Of a stretch of DNA of 52,198 bases, positions 8,846-18,197 are shown in pieces; positions within the stretch are counted from its first letter, which is position 1; each line of letters begins with the position of its first letter. A model generated the notes under the pieces. That model had not been told where the DNA came from and made no database searches. It saw only the letters and a list, made by a program, of their open reading frames with translations. Source of the stretch: Bacteroidota bacterium (GTDB lineage Bacteria > Bacteroidota > Ignavibacteria > Kapaibacteriales > UBA2268); assembly GCA_021824625.1 (NCBI GenBank), contig JAKAKE010000003.1, positions 1 to 52,198 of the forward strand, in the 5' to 3' direction. The position numbers and the translations under genes were made by a program.

Positions 8846-10108
8846 TTAATCAAGTGTCATGCACAAACCAAGGCTAACAGCGATAATATTTGTATTATGT
8901 GTACCCGGCATTGCATGGAAATTCGGGTCTCCAGTTTTAGGTGCGGCAATAACCCTTTCGGTTCCCATCAGATATTCAGCTCCGAAGTCAATGTTAAACT
9001 GACTCGTTAACTTATAACTTGCACCTAATGTTAGTGCATTATATGTTATGCTTGGGAAAAGTATATTTAATGTATTGTCTGGGGCAGGTGCCGGGTCGTA
9101 ATAATAGCCTAATCTAATTGCAAATTCATTGCTCAAATCATACTGAGCACCGAATCTGATTTGCATGGCATCCTTCCAATCCAAATGCATAACGGTATCT
9201 TTACCGATTGCACCCTTCCACTGGGGAGATTTGTAATCAGTAATCAATGAATCCTCAGTATTGCTCCACATGCTGTACTGCACATCAAATGCAAGTGTCA
9301 AATTTTCAATCGGGAAAAATGCAATACCTCCGCCAAACCACATGGGCCATGCAACATCTCTGCTGAATTCAGATTCAGGTACATTCACTGCCTGCATTGC
9401 AGGATTTTTGGCAGTGCCTTCAAATTTAATATTATTTTCGGTTTTGAATGATAAACCTATATTTAATAATTTATCTGGCTTTACCAATATTCCAAGGCTG
9501 CCTCCAATACCTATTCCTGTACTTGATTCTGTATATTGTGCGGGTTGAGCATATCTTTCCAAATCAAACATCCCATAATGAATATCTAATGAAGCCCCGA
9601 CAGAAAACATATCATTTATCTTGTAAGCGATAACAGGTGATATATCAAATACTGCAATTTTTGTTTTCCACACATAAGATTTCTGATTTGATAGTACCTT
9701 TAGTTCGTTTCCGTCCCACTCTGTTCCAAGCCCTGCGGGGACATAAGCACCTAATCCAACAACGAGGTCGCCTTTCATTAATGGTATGTAACCTGCAATA
9801 TTTGGGCTGATATAATGATTAGGCTTACTTTTAGCATCAGCAATAACAGTATTATCCGCTAATACATATTTGTAAGTTGACGATGGAATAACGTCTGTGA
9901 CAAATGCCGCAATTTGTATTTTATCCAGGTTTGTTATTCCCGCAGGATTCCAATACACAGCAGTGTAATCATCCGCCAATCCGATAAATGCTCCGCCCAT
10001 TCCGAGTGATTTGGGTCCAATACTGTTAAGGCTTAAGCCGTTTCCAAAGGTTAGTGATACCGTAGCAAAAAATAAGGCTGCCGCTAAGCAGGTAATCCTG
10101 AATTTCAT
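8846..10108 (-). CDS. OmpP1/FadL/TodX-family outer-membrane channel
   Basis: Outer-membrane beta-barrel for uptake of hydrophobic compounds such as long-chain fatty acids. A signal peptide covers residues 1-22. The mature N-terminus has the family's plug motif: SLGMGGAFIGLADDYTAVYWNPAG. The rest is a run of amphipathic strands typical of the 14-strand FadL barrel, with IGIGGSLGILVKPDKLLNIGLSFKTE and GGGIAFFPIENLTLAFDVQYSMW as recognisable strand pairs, and a C-terminal strand SLGLCMTLD. The 420-residue length is normal. It is a single-gene transcription unit: a terminator follows it and a palindromic repeat (10154-10183) precedes it. The actual substrate is not inferable; FadL-family members in this group are often several per genome. 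Confidence 0.9.
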   Translation of the reverse strand: MKFRITCLAAALFFATVSLTFGNGLSLNSIGPKSLGMGGAFIGLADDYTAVYWNPAGITNLDKIQIAAFVTDVIPSSTYKYVLADNTVIADAKSKPNHYISPNIAGYIPLMKGDLVVGLGAYVPAGLGTEWDGNELKVLSNQKSYVWKTKIAVFDISPVIAYKINDMFSVGASLDIHYGMFDLERYAQPAQYTESSTGIGIGGSLGILVKPDKLLNIGLSFKTENNIKFEGTAKNPAMQAVNVPESEFSRDVAWPMWFGGGIAFFPIENLTLAFDVQYSMWSNTEDSLITDYKSPQWKGAIGKDTVMHLDWKDAMQIRFGAQYDLSNEFAIRLGYYYDPAPAPDNTLNILFPSITYNALTLGASYKLTSQFNIDFGAEYLMGTERVIAAPKTGDPNFHAMPGTHNTNIIAVSLGLCMTLD

Positions 10109-10153
10109 TTTACCTCCAATGATTTGTTAATAATGAATTGTTTTTTTATTTAT

Positions 10154-10183
10154 AGTAGTGGTTCAAAATTTTGAACCACTACT
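10154..10183. repeat. Palindrome copy with matched changes in both arms
   Basis: A perfect 30-bp palindrome with arms AGTAGTGGTTCAAAA and TTTTGAACCACTACT. Compared with the 8673 copy, the GGGG of the left arm has become GTGG and the right arm has changed to match (CCAC). It sits 46 bases upstream of the FadL-type start codon. It is followed by TTTTTTTCCCG, the same tail seen in the half-palindromes at 5.9 kb. Confidence 0.88.
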
Positions 10184-10304
10184 GTTTTTTTCCCGATTAA
10201 CAAATGGACAGAAAATATTCTATCCCAACAAATTGTAAAATATGAAAAAAAAAATTATTAATTCAGGAAAAATTGATTTTGGATGATGTTTTTTTATTTT
10301 TTCC

Positions 10305-10333
10305 GTAGGGGGTTAAAATTTTAAACCCCTGCA
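10305..10333. repeat. Palindrome copy downstream of the PorU2-like gene
   Basis: Arms TAGGGGGTTAAAA and TTTTAAACCCCTG. The C of the canonical left arm has become T and its partner G has become A, so pairing is kept at that position; one other position is unpaired. It lies about 40 bases past the stop codon of the 10376-16198 gene, with a T-run beside it, and may add to transcript termination. Confidence 0.8.
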
Positions 10334-10375
10334 AAAACCAATACGGTGGGGGGGAATTATGTTGTTGCTTGAAAT

Positions 10376-13300
10376 TTATCTCATTATAACAAATTTACCA
10401 AACAACGGGTCAACGTAGAAATCGGATTCTATGGTAATTCTGTAGAAGAAAATACCTATTGGAAGTGAGGCACCGTTCTCATCTCTTGCTTCCCAGTCAA
10501 ATTCATTATTGCCGATAAATATTTCTTTTTTGAATGAAGAAACTTTCTGGCCGGAAACATTGTAAATGGCTATGTCGGCAATTGAACCCTGATGGGGAGC
10601 TTTGTAGTAAAAGCTAAAGGTTGTTGCATTTTCAAACGGATTCGGACTATTCTTAACATTATCAACATACCCGTTTAATGAAACAAAGACAGTAATTCTG
10701 CTGGTATCCCTGTTACCGGTAGCATCAGAGTAATAAATGGTTATATCATTTGCGCCTATGTCAAGCGAATCACTTATGAAGGATAATTTTGCTTTAACGG
10801 GTCTTTCTTTCTCTTTGGATTCAAATATCCATTTATTATCTGTCTTTTTTTTCAGGATATGAGCATTTAATCTTACTTTAATATCATCTTCTTTAACAGG
10901 TAAAATTGAGTTATCGGATAATGAAATTTCCATCGAGGGTTTAATAGAAACAAAATCACCATTTTTTACTTTGATTCCATCCAATTTTAATTCAATAGTC
11001 GGTTTTATTGTATCCTCGATGATATGGAGGAGGCGTTTTTCACTATTATTAAAAGTGTAAATATCTTTTTCGTTACTGTCTAATGATAAAGAAGCAAGTA
11101 AATTAGTGTGGGTATCGAGAAACTGAGTTTCAAATACAAATGAAGCTGCTGATTCCTCATCCATGTCAAGTTTATTCACATTTGAAGGATATGTTAATGG
11201 TGAGTTGTCTTCCGAATAAACAATTAAATCCATAGCAGATTTTTCAGAACCTGTTCTTTTGGATATATTTCTTACTGTGTAACTTGATGTAAAAAGTTCG
11301 CCGCGCATAATTGAATCCGATTTGATAATACAATTATCTTTTACAAAAGATAATTCGGGAAGAGGATTAAAACATGATGCAATTGATGTAATGTAACCTG
11401 CAGCAGTGTCATTATTCCGCTCAAGGTCAGCTTCCAATCTTAAATAAGGATATTCATCAGCATTTATTTCTGATAAATCAATTGACGTTGAAGTATCATT
11501 TTCAATTAGCTTATCATAATTATTTTTATCATAATGTATTCCAAAAACAATAATTTTATTTTTTGTATTCCCTGAATCCAGCTTGCCTTTCAATAACAAA
11601 TTCTTCCAATGCTTAGCGGGGCCAATAATTGGAGTTTTGAGATGACCTTTTCTCATTTTAATTTCTAGGTTGCCTGTGATTTGAGCAACATTACCTGTTA
11701 AGTTGAGAGACTCGGGAATCGAGCCGACAGGGGAGCCTCTTCTGCCAACCATAACAAATGAAATTGGGTCATAATTTGTTTTTGAAGTTATCGAATCAGC
11801 TAATTTTGAACCATATAGCCTGAGATAATACTTTAGTGAATCTAATGAACCAATGCTCTTTGGATTTAATTTCATACTATCCACAAAAAGCCTGAATGAT
11901 GCACCGCAGGTAGCTATTAAAACATAATCGTCAGTGTCAACTGAATCTTTTAAAAATCTTACACACTTAACTCCATTTAAGGTCTGTGAAACACTCCAAG
12001 TATCGAAATTACGTTTCATTTTGTAACTACCGTCTTTTCCTGAAGCAACAACAATATTGAATCCAATCGGTACTTTTGAGGCATCAACATAAGGTTTCCC
12101 ATCCAATCCTATTTCAACTGTTCTATCAATTATACCATCAATACCATGGACACTCACAAGATTAAATGGTAATAATTTGGTTTCAAAACTAATCCTGGCT
12201 GTATCATCAATTGATAAAATACTCAGGCTGTCAAGTTGAATAGTTGATAATTGCTCTTCGCCTTGCAAAGTATATTTTACAACTCCACTATCCTTTGAAG
12301 ATACAGTAGAAAAAGGAACCCACAGAACCCTGCTATCAATTCCACCTGGAGTACTTTTCTTATAAGCAACAAACCAGTAAGTTCTGTTAATATCACGCCT
12401 CCACTGCGGCTTCCATTCAATATGAGTCTTATAATCAGTAATTTCATCAGCCAAAGATGAATAATCAGGTTCGGTAGTTATGTTTTTTCTATCACGAATT
12501 TCAAAATTATAGACTGTATTGTTGTTACATACGGGGTCAATAACTCTAAAAACAGGACCGGAGGCTCTCATATCCCAGAAGGGCAAAGGCTCTAAAGGAA
12601 CAATCCCCTGAGAGAAAACTTCAAATGAAAAAACAGAATAATTATTATTGGGATTTGCATCCCTCAATAAAGAATATGGGTCAATTTCCAAAATAACCTT
12701 GTGTTTACCGGGCATTTCCCAAATGGGAATTTTTATTTGAAATTGAGCTTTCAAACAGATTCCGGGTAAGAAAATTACAACTGTATCAAGGTGATTTTCA
12801 TACTCCCTGATTAATCTAAATACCACAGAATCATATTGACAAATTCCCCCATTATAAATAAAACCCGAAATTGTAACAACGGAATCGCTTTCAGTAATTA
12901 CAGTTTCATTATTTCTATTTATTATTTTAATATCTTCAGGTACTGTATATAAGTCAGGCTGTGTTTTTATCTTTAGTTTTACTAAAGGGTCACCCAGAAG
13001 AGTAAATTGATAAATAGTAGTAGAATCGGAACCCTTTGAATATAACTTCGATTTACCATAATTAAGAAAATCACCTATTTGCCTGATGTTAAGATTAGTA
13101 TCGGCTAATCCGGCTACCATTTTCATCATTAATACTCTATCGGATGGAACGCTGCTTCCACTTGAAGACCCGGCGGAACAAATACTTGCACGGTCAGGTT
13201 CAAGTGTATATTCTTCATTTCTACAAACCAGGTCAGGCTCGGCAAATGCTGCTGAATTGCATCCGAAAGTAGTCAGAAAATTATATTTTGGTTTATTATT

Positions 13301-16198
13301 AAGTTTATCAGCATTCCAGCCATCCATATCAAATATAGTTGGTGAGGCATGGCCAAGAAAGCTAACCCATATAGCTCCATTGTTTATTTTTGATATTATT
13401 TCAGGACCCTCGATTACACCGCCCTGTAAGTCGTCTTTTTTCCTTACAGAACTGGTATCAGCACATAAAGGCCGTGATAAGATAGTATCTAAAACATCGT
13501 AAATCGCATCTCCAAACTCTATTCTTTCATTAGGGTCATTACCACCTGATAAAAATAAAAAATTCTTCATCCAGGGTCTTAATGGAATGGAGTCATATTC
13601 TTTTAATTTCTCAATGTATTTTAAACCGGTCTTGTTGTCAAAAATTGGAATTCTGCCTATTATCATTTCACTAAGAAAATCATTGCCGTCTAACCTTGTG
13701 TACCAGTGGTCGCTTACGGGCCAGCCATAGCTCGGGACATAATCAATATATTTAGCATTGGCACTTAGTTTTCTGTTGTCCCAACATGCATCTCCTACCA
13801 AAGTTATATATGCAGGTACAGGTTTTTCCCATGTAAAATATGCAGTCTTAAGAAAGTCTTTGATAGCATGAGGCGACTTGTTGCCATAGTTGAATTCTTT
13901 ATAAATATCATCAACATCAACAACCAATGATTTTATATTATGAGTTCTTTCCCTATAACGAGCAAGGCTGTCTGCTGTCTCCCTGAATTTATTATGTGTG
14001 ATAATCAACAAGTCAAAACGGTTTGTAGTATCTCTGAGGTTTGTAGATGTTACATTATAAATTGATGCATGCTCTATAGAGGATTCATCCCTGCACAATA
14101 ATTTGAAAGAAGAACCCTTTGGAAGTTTAATAGCACCTGAATAAGATTTACCGTCAACATGATTTATATATTTTTCAAGCTGGATAGTCCCGCTTGTTAT
14201 TCTTTTTTCAATGATAGAATTTTGTTCCCCTTTTCTGACTAAGAAGAGCCAGGACTGCCCGGCAACTCTCGTATTGATTTCTTTGCTCCCAAGGTTTTGA
14301 ATTATTGTTCTGGTATTAAACGGCAGTAATTCGTCAGAGTTATTAGCTAAACAAATAATACTGTTGTCGGGTATGTTACTCAAATAATTGTCGAGTTCGC
14401 TTTCAAATACGGTGTAAAGTGTATATTCCGGATTGTAATCGGGATAACGCAGTACTGCCACATGTAAACCTTGTCCTGTCGAATCACAAAGTATGGTATC
14501 ATTCATAACGATACTTGCAGTCGGCTTCCTTCCATTAACAATAGTTGCTCTTACAAAAGAACCTCTTTCTGTTTGAGGGAACTGGATAATTTTTTTTACG
14601 GTGTCAATTACATAAATATTTTGTGAATTAAAACCCTTGAACTTTACCTCAGAATCGAATATTAAATTGTTAATTTCAAAATCTAAAATACCATTAAACG
14701 GGTATGGTTTTATCTTGCCTTCGATATTTATAAAATCAATCCAAACATCATCAGGCTGCTGTATATTATTATTCAAATCACGGGTAAAAAATGATTTTAA
14801 CATTATCTTATTGATACCTGAATTTAATTTGTTTCGGGGATATGTTATTACAATAGTATCTGCTTCCCGGTGTTTTACCTGGTATGTACCAATTGTATCA
14901 TAGTTGGCAATTGCTTTAATAATATGATAAGGAATACTGCTGTCTTTCTTGAATTCTTTACTTCTGATATAAAGAGAGAATTTAATTGAGTCAGTTGCAT
15001 TTAAATCTGAATTTAACAAAGTCGAATAAGTGAAAGTTTCCTTTTCGTATGGATTTGGTAATTTAGAATCGGCGAAAGGAGAAACAAAATCCCAATACCA
15101 TGCTTCAGCATCAATGGTTTCAGTTCCAATTTGAAAATCGAAATAACCTCTGTAATATTCTTTATCATACTCGATGTGTTTTTTTATCAAGACTTCCTCT
15201 ATCGGTGCGGGATTTGAGCCTGCCCCGGGGAATTGAGTCATTCTCTCACCGGGTTTGGTGTCATCATAAACCAGGAAAAAAGCATTTTCATTTGTAAAAA
15301 CATCAAACCATGTCGTGTCTCCGGTTGGCCTCAATCCGATGAATAGGATTCTGTCCGTTTCATCCATTATCCCGTCTTTGTCGTCAAGAAAATATAAAGG
15401 CTGTTCTATCCCTTTATGAATGAGATGCAGGTATTTTGATTGTCTGCCAAATAATGAACTTCTTTTAAAAATGGAATCACTTCCGTTAATAAATGCTATT
15501 CCGTCTTTAGTTGTTGTGATTTTTAAGTATGTTTTGTCAGGCGAATACCAGTTATCTGCAGATAAGGTTTTATCATATATTTTTTTTCCTGATATTCTTT
15601 GCTGAAGATAATAATTCAGATGTTTTTTATTTATTATAGATGCAAAAACCCCTTTTTCAGTTTCAATTAATTTTGGTTCTGATATTGGGATTGGATTCGC
15701 GAAGTGCACAACTATTTCTGCTGATTGAAGAGCTTTAATTTCCTTGCTGTTGAAATCAAATTCAAAGGGCTGAATATTAAGAGATGCAACAGGCACACCT
15801 CTCATAATTCCCAAATTAACAAGTTCAGCAGAAACTTTAATATTAATTTCTTTTAAATTTTCAAAATCTTTTTCTTCGATTTTTCCAATACTGATTAATT
15901 TTTTCTGAGTGATTGATATATCGGAAGATTTCTGTTGAAGAGCCAAATTGAAATTTAATTCGTCAAAATCAATTTTACCTGTGTTTTGATAAATATCGTT
16001 GGAATTATCAATCTTTAAATAAATTTGATTTGTAATATTATCTATTTGGTAATGTGTTTTGAGATTGTTAATGCGAATGATAATTTTGTCGTTATAACAT
16101 TCAGCTCCAATAATATTTGCAAACGAGTTTGCAAAATCAGATACAAGGAAAAAGCCTAAAAATATAATAATACTATGTAATAATTTTTTCTCAATCAT
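10376..16198 (-). CDS. PorU2-like C25 peptidase with T9SS sorting domain
   Basis: A 1940-residue exported protein. After a signal peptide (residues 1-27) comes a long beta-rich region with pre-C25-type segments. The gingipain-like C25 caspase fold starts near residue 735 (LLIITHNKFRETADSLA); its catalytic dyad is visible as His950 in FLGHASP and Cys980 in TFGCNSAAF. Beyond about residue 1130 are Ig/CARDB-like domains (VVTISGFIYNGG, KHKVILEIDP). The last about 95 residues are a type A sorting domain (NSPNPFENATTFSF, YNVSGQKV, PIGIFFYRI). PorU itself is the T9SS sortase of about 1100-1300 residues; this longer architecture fits the paralogue group called PorU2, with a possible role in surface attachment or cargo processing. 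No other T9SS machinery gene is adjacent. PorU versus PorU2 needs a profile search. Confidence 0.82.
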   Translation of the reverse strand: MIEKKLLHSIIIFLGFFLVSDFANSFANIIGAECYNDKIIIRINNLKTHYQIDNITNQIYLKIDNSNDIYQNTGKIDFDELNFNLALQQKSSDISITQKKLISIGKIEEKDFENLKEINIKVSAELVNLGIMRGVPVASLNIQPFEFDFNSKEIKALQSAEIVVHFANPIPISEPKLIETEKGVFASIINKKHLNYYLQQRISGKKIYDKTLSADNWYSPDKTYLKITTTKDGIAFINGSDSIFKRSSLFGRQSKYLHLIHKGIEQPLYFLDDKDGIMDETDRILFIGLRPTGDTTWFDVFTNENAFFLVYDDTKPGERMTQFPGAGSNPAPIEEVLIKKHIEYDKEYYRGYFDFQIGTETIDAEAWYWDFVSPFADSKLPNPYEKETFTYSTLLNSDLNATDSIKFSLYIRSKEFKKDSSIPYHIIKAIANYDTIGTYQVKHREADTIVITYPRNKLNSGINKIMLKSFFTRDLNNNIQQPDDVWIDFINIEGKIKPYPFNGILDFEINNLIFDSEVKFKGFNSQNIYVIDTVKKIIQFPQTERGSFVRATIVNGRKPTASIVMNDTILCDSTGQGLHVAVLRYPDYNPEYTLYTVFESELDNYLSNIPDNSIICLANNSDELLPFNTRTIIQNLGSKEINTRVAGQSWLFLVRKGEQNSIIEKRITSGTIQLEKYINHVDGKSYSGAIKLPKGSSFKLLCRDESSIEHASIYNVTSTNLRDTTNRFDLLIITHNKFRETADSLARYRERTHNIKSLVVDVDDIYKEFNYGNKSPHAIKDFLKTAYFTWEKPVPAYITLVGDACWDNRKLSANAKYIDYVPSYGWPVSDHWYTRLDGNDFLSEMIIGRIPIFDNKTGLKYIEKLKEYDSIPLRPWMKNFLFLSGGNDPNERIEFGDAIYDVLDTILSRPLCADTSSVRKKDDLQGGVIEGPEIISKINNGAIWVSFLGHASPTIFDMDGWNADKLNNKPKYNFLTTFGCNSAAFAEPDLVCRNEEYTLEPDRASICSAGSSSGSSVPSDRVLMMKMVAGLADTNLNIRQIGDFLNYGKSKLYSKGSDSTTIYQFTLLGDPLVKLKIKTQPDLYTVPEDIKIINRNNETVITESDSVVTISGFIYNGGICQYDSVVFRLIREYENHLDTVVIFLPGICLKAQFQIKIPIWEMPGKHKVILEIDPYSLLRDANPNNNYSVFSFEVFSQGIVPLEPLPFWDMRASGPVFRVIDPVCNNNTVYNFEIRDRKNITTEPDYSSLADEITDYKTHIEWKPQWRRDINRTYWFVAYKKSTPGGIDSRVLWVPFSTVSSKDSGVVKYTLQGEEQLSTIQLDSLSILSIDDTARISFETKLLPFNLVSVHGIDGIIDRTVEIGLDGKPYVDASKVPIGFNIVVASGKDGSYKMKRNFDTWSVSQTLNGVKCVRFLKDSVDTDDYVLIATCGASFRLFVDSMKLNPKSIGSLDSLKYYLRLYGSKLADSITSKTNYDPISFVMVGRRGSPVGSIPESLNLTGNVAQITGNLEIKMRKGHLKTPIIGPAKHWKNLLLKGKLDSGNTKNKIIVFGIHYDKNNYDKLIENDTSTSIDLSEINADEYPYLRLEADLERNNDTAAGYITSIASCFNPLPELSFVKDNCIIKSDSIMRGELFTSSYTVRNISKRTGSEKSAMDLIVYSEDNSPLTYPSNVNKLDMDEESAASFVFETQFLDTHTNLLASLSLDSNEKDIYTFNNSEKRLLHIIEDTIKPTIELKLDGIKVKNGDFVSIKPSMEISLSDNSILPVKEDDIKVRLNAHILKKKTDNKWIFESKEKERPVKAKLSFISDSLDIGANDITIYYSDATGNRDTSRITVFVSLNGYVDNVKNSPNPFENATTFSFYYKAPHQGSIADIAIYNVSGQKVSSFKKEIFIGNNEFDWEARDENGASLPIGIFFYRITIESDFYVDPLFGKFVIMR

Positions 16199-16281
16199 TA
16201 AAAAATTAATCTCAAACAGAACATAATTTTATATTTAAGACTAATTCTTCTTAAAATCATTGTATATTCATATAAAAGGGC

Positions 16282-16317
16282 AAAAAAAAACCGCAAATGT
16301 TTTGTTCATTTGCGGTT
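16282..16317 (-). terminator. Rho-independent terminator
   Basis: An 11-bp perfect stem (AACCGCAAATG with CATTTGCGGTT, 7-base loop) is followed on the minus strand by a run of T. It lies 20 bases past the stop of the membrane-protein gene at 16337 and about 84 bases before the PorU2-like start, separating the two transcripts. Confidence 0.9.
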
Positions 16318-16336
16318 CTTTTTAATAATTTAATTA

Positions 16337-17677
16337 TTATTTTTTTTCAACAAACGATTCTTTAATTCCAATCATAATTTTCTTACTAATCTCATCAGCA
16401 ACCACTTTGTGTACATTTGAATCACTTGTCATATATTCCGAGATGGCTTTTTCCACTCTCGATTTAATTATTTCTGCTGTTTGACCGACAAGTGCATTTG
16501 TAAGCTGATGAATGTCATGCCCCTGTGCTTTCAGTGTCTCAAGCTGGCTTCTGTTGGCATCCTCCATCTTCTTCAACATCCTATCCATTCGCTCTTCTTC
16601 TTCAGTATAAAATAGTGTTACTGCCAGAAGCAAAAGCATAGAAAATTCAAGAAATATGGCAAGAAGTATGAATGAAGGCTTGGTCGGAGGAATAAATTTC
16701 AAACCCCTGATACCGATAGCAACTATAAGGAAAGCTGCGCCCCCATAAGCCATACCCGTAACATTATTTGAATACTTCTCAGTGAAGTGATGAGCCATAT
16801 AAACACGCAAACCTTTACCGATAAGAAAATGATTCTTTCTCCAAATCAAGCCGTCTTTAGTATCTTCAATCTCTTTAACGACGAAATCGGAGAAGTATTC
16901 TTTAATTCTGCCATACGCAATTTCTTTTCGATAGGTTACAATATCAGAGCCTTCATTAAAGAGGTCTTCAAATTTTACATGATGTTTTGTCGTTGTTGTG
17001 TCTTCGGTATAAGTTCTGTCCCAAACCGTCCTGAAGGTTTTTTCAATTTCAACCCAATCTCTTTCGCGAAGATGGTCGTCAGGCATAATTAATATATCTA
17101 CAATGTCATCAGTGAACCCGGTTTGAAGCCTTATCTTAGCCCTGGTGTTATCAACCTGCCTGTCGAATAAAATGGCTAATAAGCCGATATTAGTGGGCAA
17201 GACAATTGTTACCAGTGAAGCACAGAGTAGGGACATCACTAATGCAAGAATCCAAAATCCAACCCATGGTTCAAGTATGATTGGATTTTCACCTAAAGCT
17301 TCAGTTTTCGCATAGAACTCAGTAGGGGATTTCACATACCCTTGTACGTTTTCGGTCCGGGTGCTAAATGTAAAATCGAATATAAACTCTTTGTTAATAT
17401 ATTCTTTTTTGATTTCAACATCTTTACCTTTGTATAAGTATTCTTTATCTTTTGGTACTGATGCCCATACCAATCCATCGAATTTGACGAAACCTGTTTT
17501 TACCAACCTTTCGCCACTAGGCTGGAATAAAGGTACAACGAAATTTGCTACACCCCATGGAATTACTTTAAAGAAGAAAAATACATAGAAAGCTACTGCT
17601 AATATAGCCCATAAAAGATAATGTTGAATTCCTGTGTGTGAGTTCTTCCCTGTTTGTGAATAGCCTGATTTTGCCAT
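16337..17677 (-). CDS. Four-helix membrane protein of unknown function
   Basis: I do not recognise this family. The 446 residues show helices at about 20-45 and 138-165 and a close pair at about 303-352. Between helices 1 and 2 lies a roughly 90-residue soluble domain (KFDGLVWASVPKDKEYLYKG), probably periplasmic. Between helices 2 and 3 is a 130-residue probably cytosolic domain (MPDDHLRERDWVEIEKTFRTVWDRTYTE region). After helix 4 an acidic/basic heptad-like stretch (EEEERMDRMLKKMEDANRSQ) suggests a coiled coil, followed by a helical tail. A strong Shine-Dalgarno (GGAGATGAG) precedes the ATG and a terminator follows, so it is its own transcription unit. The coiled coil and paired helices would suit a scaffold or sensor, but that is speculation. 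Confidence 0.75.
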   Translation of the reverse strand: MAKSGYSQTGKNSHTGIQHYLLWAILAVAFYVFFFFKVIPWGVANFVVPLFQPSGERLVKTGFVKFDGLVWASVPKDKEYLYKGKDVEIKKEYINKEFIFDFTFSTRTENVQGYVKSPTEFYAKTEALGENPIILEPWVGFWILALVMSLLCASLVTIVLPTNIGLLAILFDRQVDNTRAKIRLQTGFTDDIVDILIMPDDHLRERDWVEIEKTFRTVWDRTYTEDTTTTKHHVKFEDLFNEGSDIVTYRKEIAYGRIKEYFSDFVVKEIEDTKDGLIWRKNHFLIGKGLRVYMAHHFTEKYSNNVTGMAYGGAAFLIVAIGIRGLKFIPPTKPSFILLAIFLEFSMLLLLAVTLFYTEEEERMDRMLKKMEDANRSQLETLKAQGHDIHQLTNALVGQTAEIIKSRVEKAISEYMTSDSNVHKVVADEISKKIMIGIKESFVEKK

Positions 17678-18197
17678 ATTTAACTCATCTCCTCAATTTG
17701 TAATATAATTTTATTTTTCATTTTTTCATTAATGTTTTAATTATAATCTATAAACTTACAAAAAAAGTTCAAAACAATTAACTAAAAAATATAATTGAAT
17801 TAATATTATGATTTTTGCTTTTATGTAACGAACTTAATTATGAGAAATTACGAAATAATACAAATATTGCCAATAAAGTTATTTATTAAGTTTTTAAATT
17901 AATAATTTATTTAGTTAATTCATATATCTTTTTGCATTTTTTTTATCTGTCCGAAAATTCTTAATTTGCTTTTATGAGAAACAGAACTTTAATAGCGAAT
18001 CTGAAATTATCGGATAAGGGTACTATCCGGGGAGGAACTTTTATTTCATGTCTCATAACTAAATCAAAAATTATTTATTTCCTATATCTTACCGGCGAAA
18101 TTCCCTGTTAATTTACTTAATTATATAAGGTTTCCCATTCAAAGGAATGGAGTTTTGTTCTTTAAGTAAAATGTAAATGTTAAATAAAGGGAATATT
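17678..18197. promoter_or_regulatory. Divergent intergenic region with two leader hairpins
   Basis: This 520-base gap separates two divergent genes and must hold both promoters, which I cannot pinpoint. On the lysine-transaminase side two short hairpins are visible: CGGATA/TATCCG (18011-18029, 7-base loop) and CCATTC/GAATGG (18135-18150, 4-base loop). The second lies about 48 bases before the start codon and could influence translation. It does not match the lysine riboswitch pattern as I know it. The remainder is AT-rich with no supported gene. Confidence 0.3.

Noticed and set aside
645-10333. Palindromes as ordinary Rho-independent terminators
   Set aside because: They are symmetric with an AT core, sit both before and after genes and inside pyk, and mostly lack a following T-tract; real terminators (8790, 16282) look different.
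17974-18111. A 45-codon open frame starting ATG in the leader of lysine 6-transaminase
   Set aside because: No ribosome site before it, no recognisable protein pattern, and one of the leader hairpins lies within it; the length is in the range expected by chance.
18001-18197. Lysine riboswitch (L-box) before the lysine transaminase
   Set aside because: The conserved L-box core and size are not seen; only two short unrelated hairpins are present.
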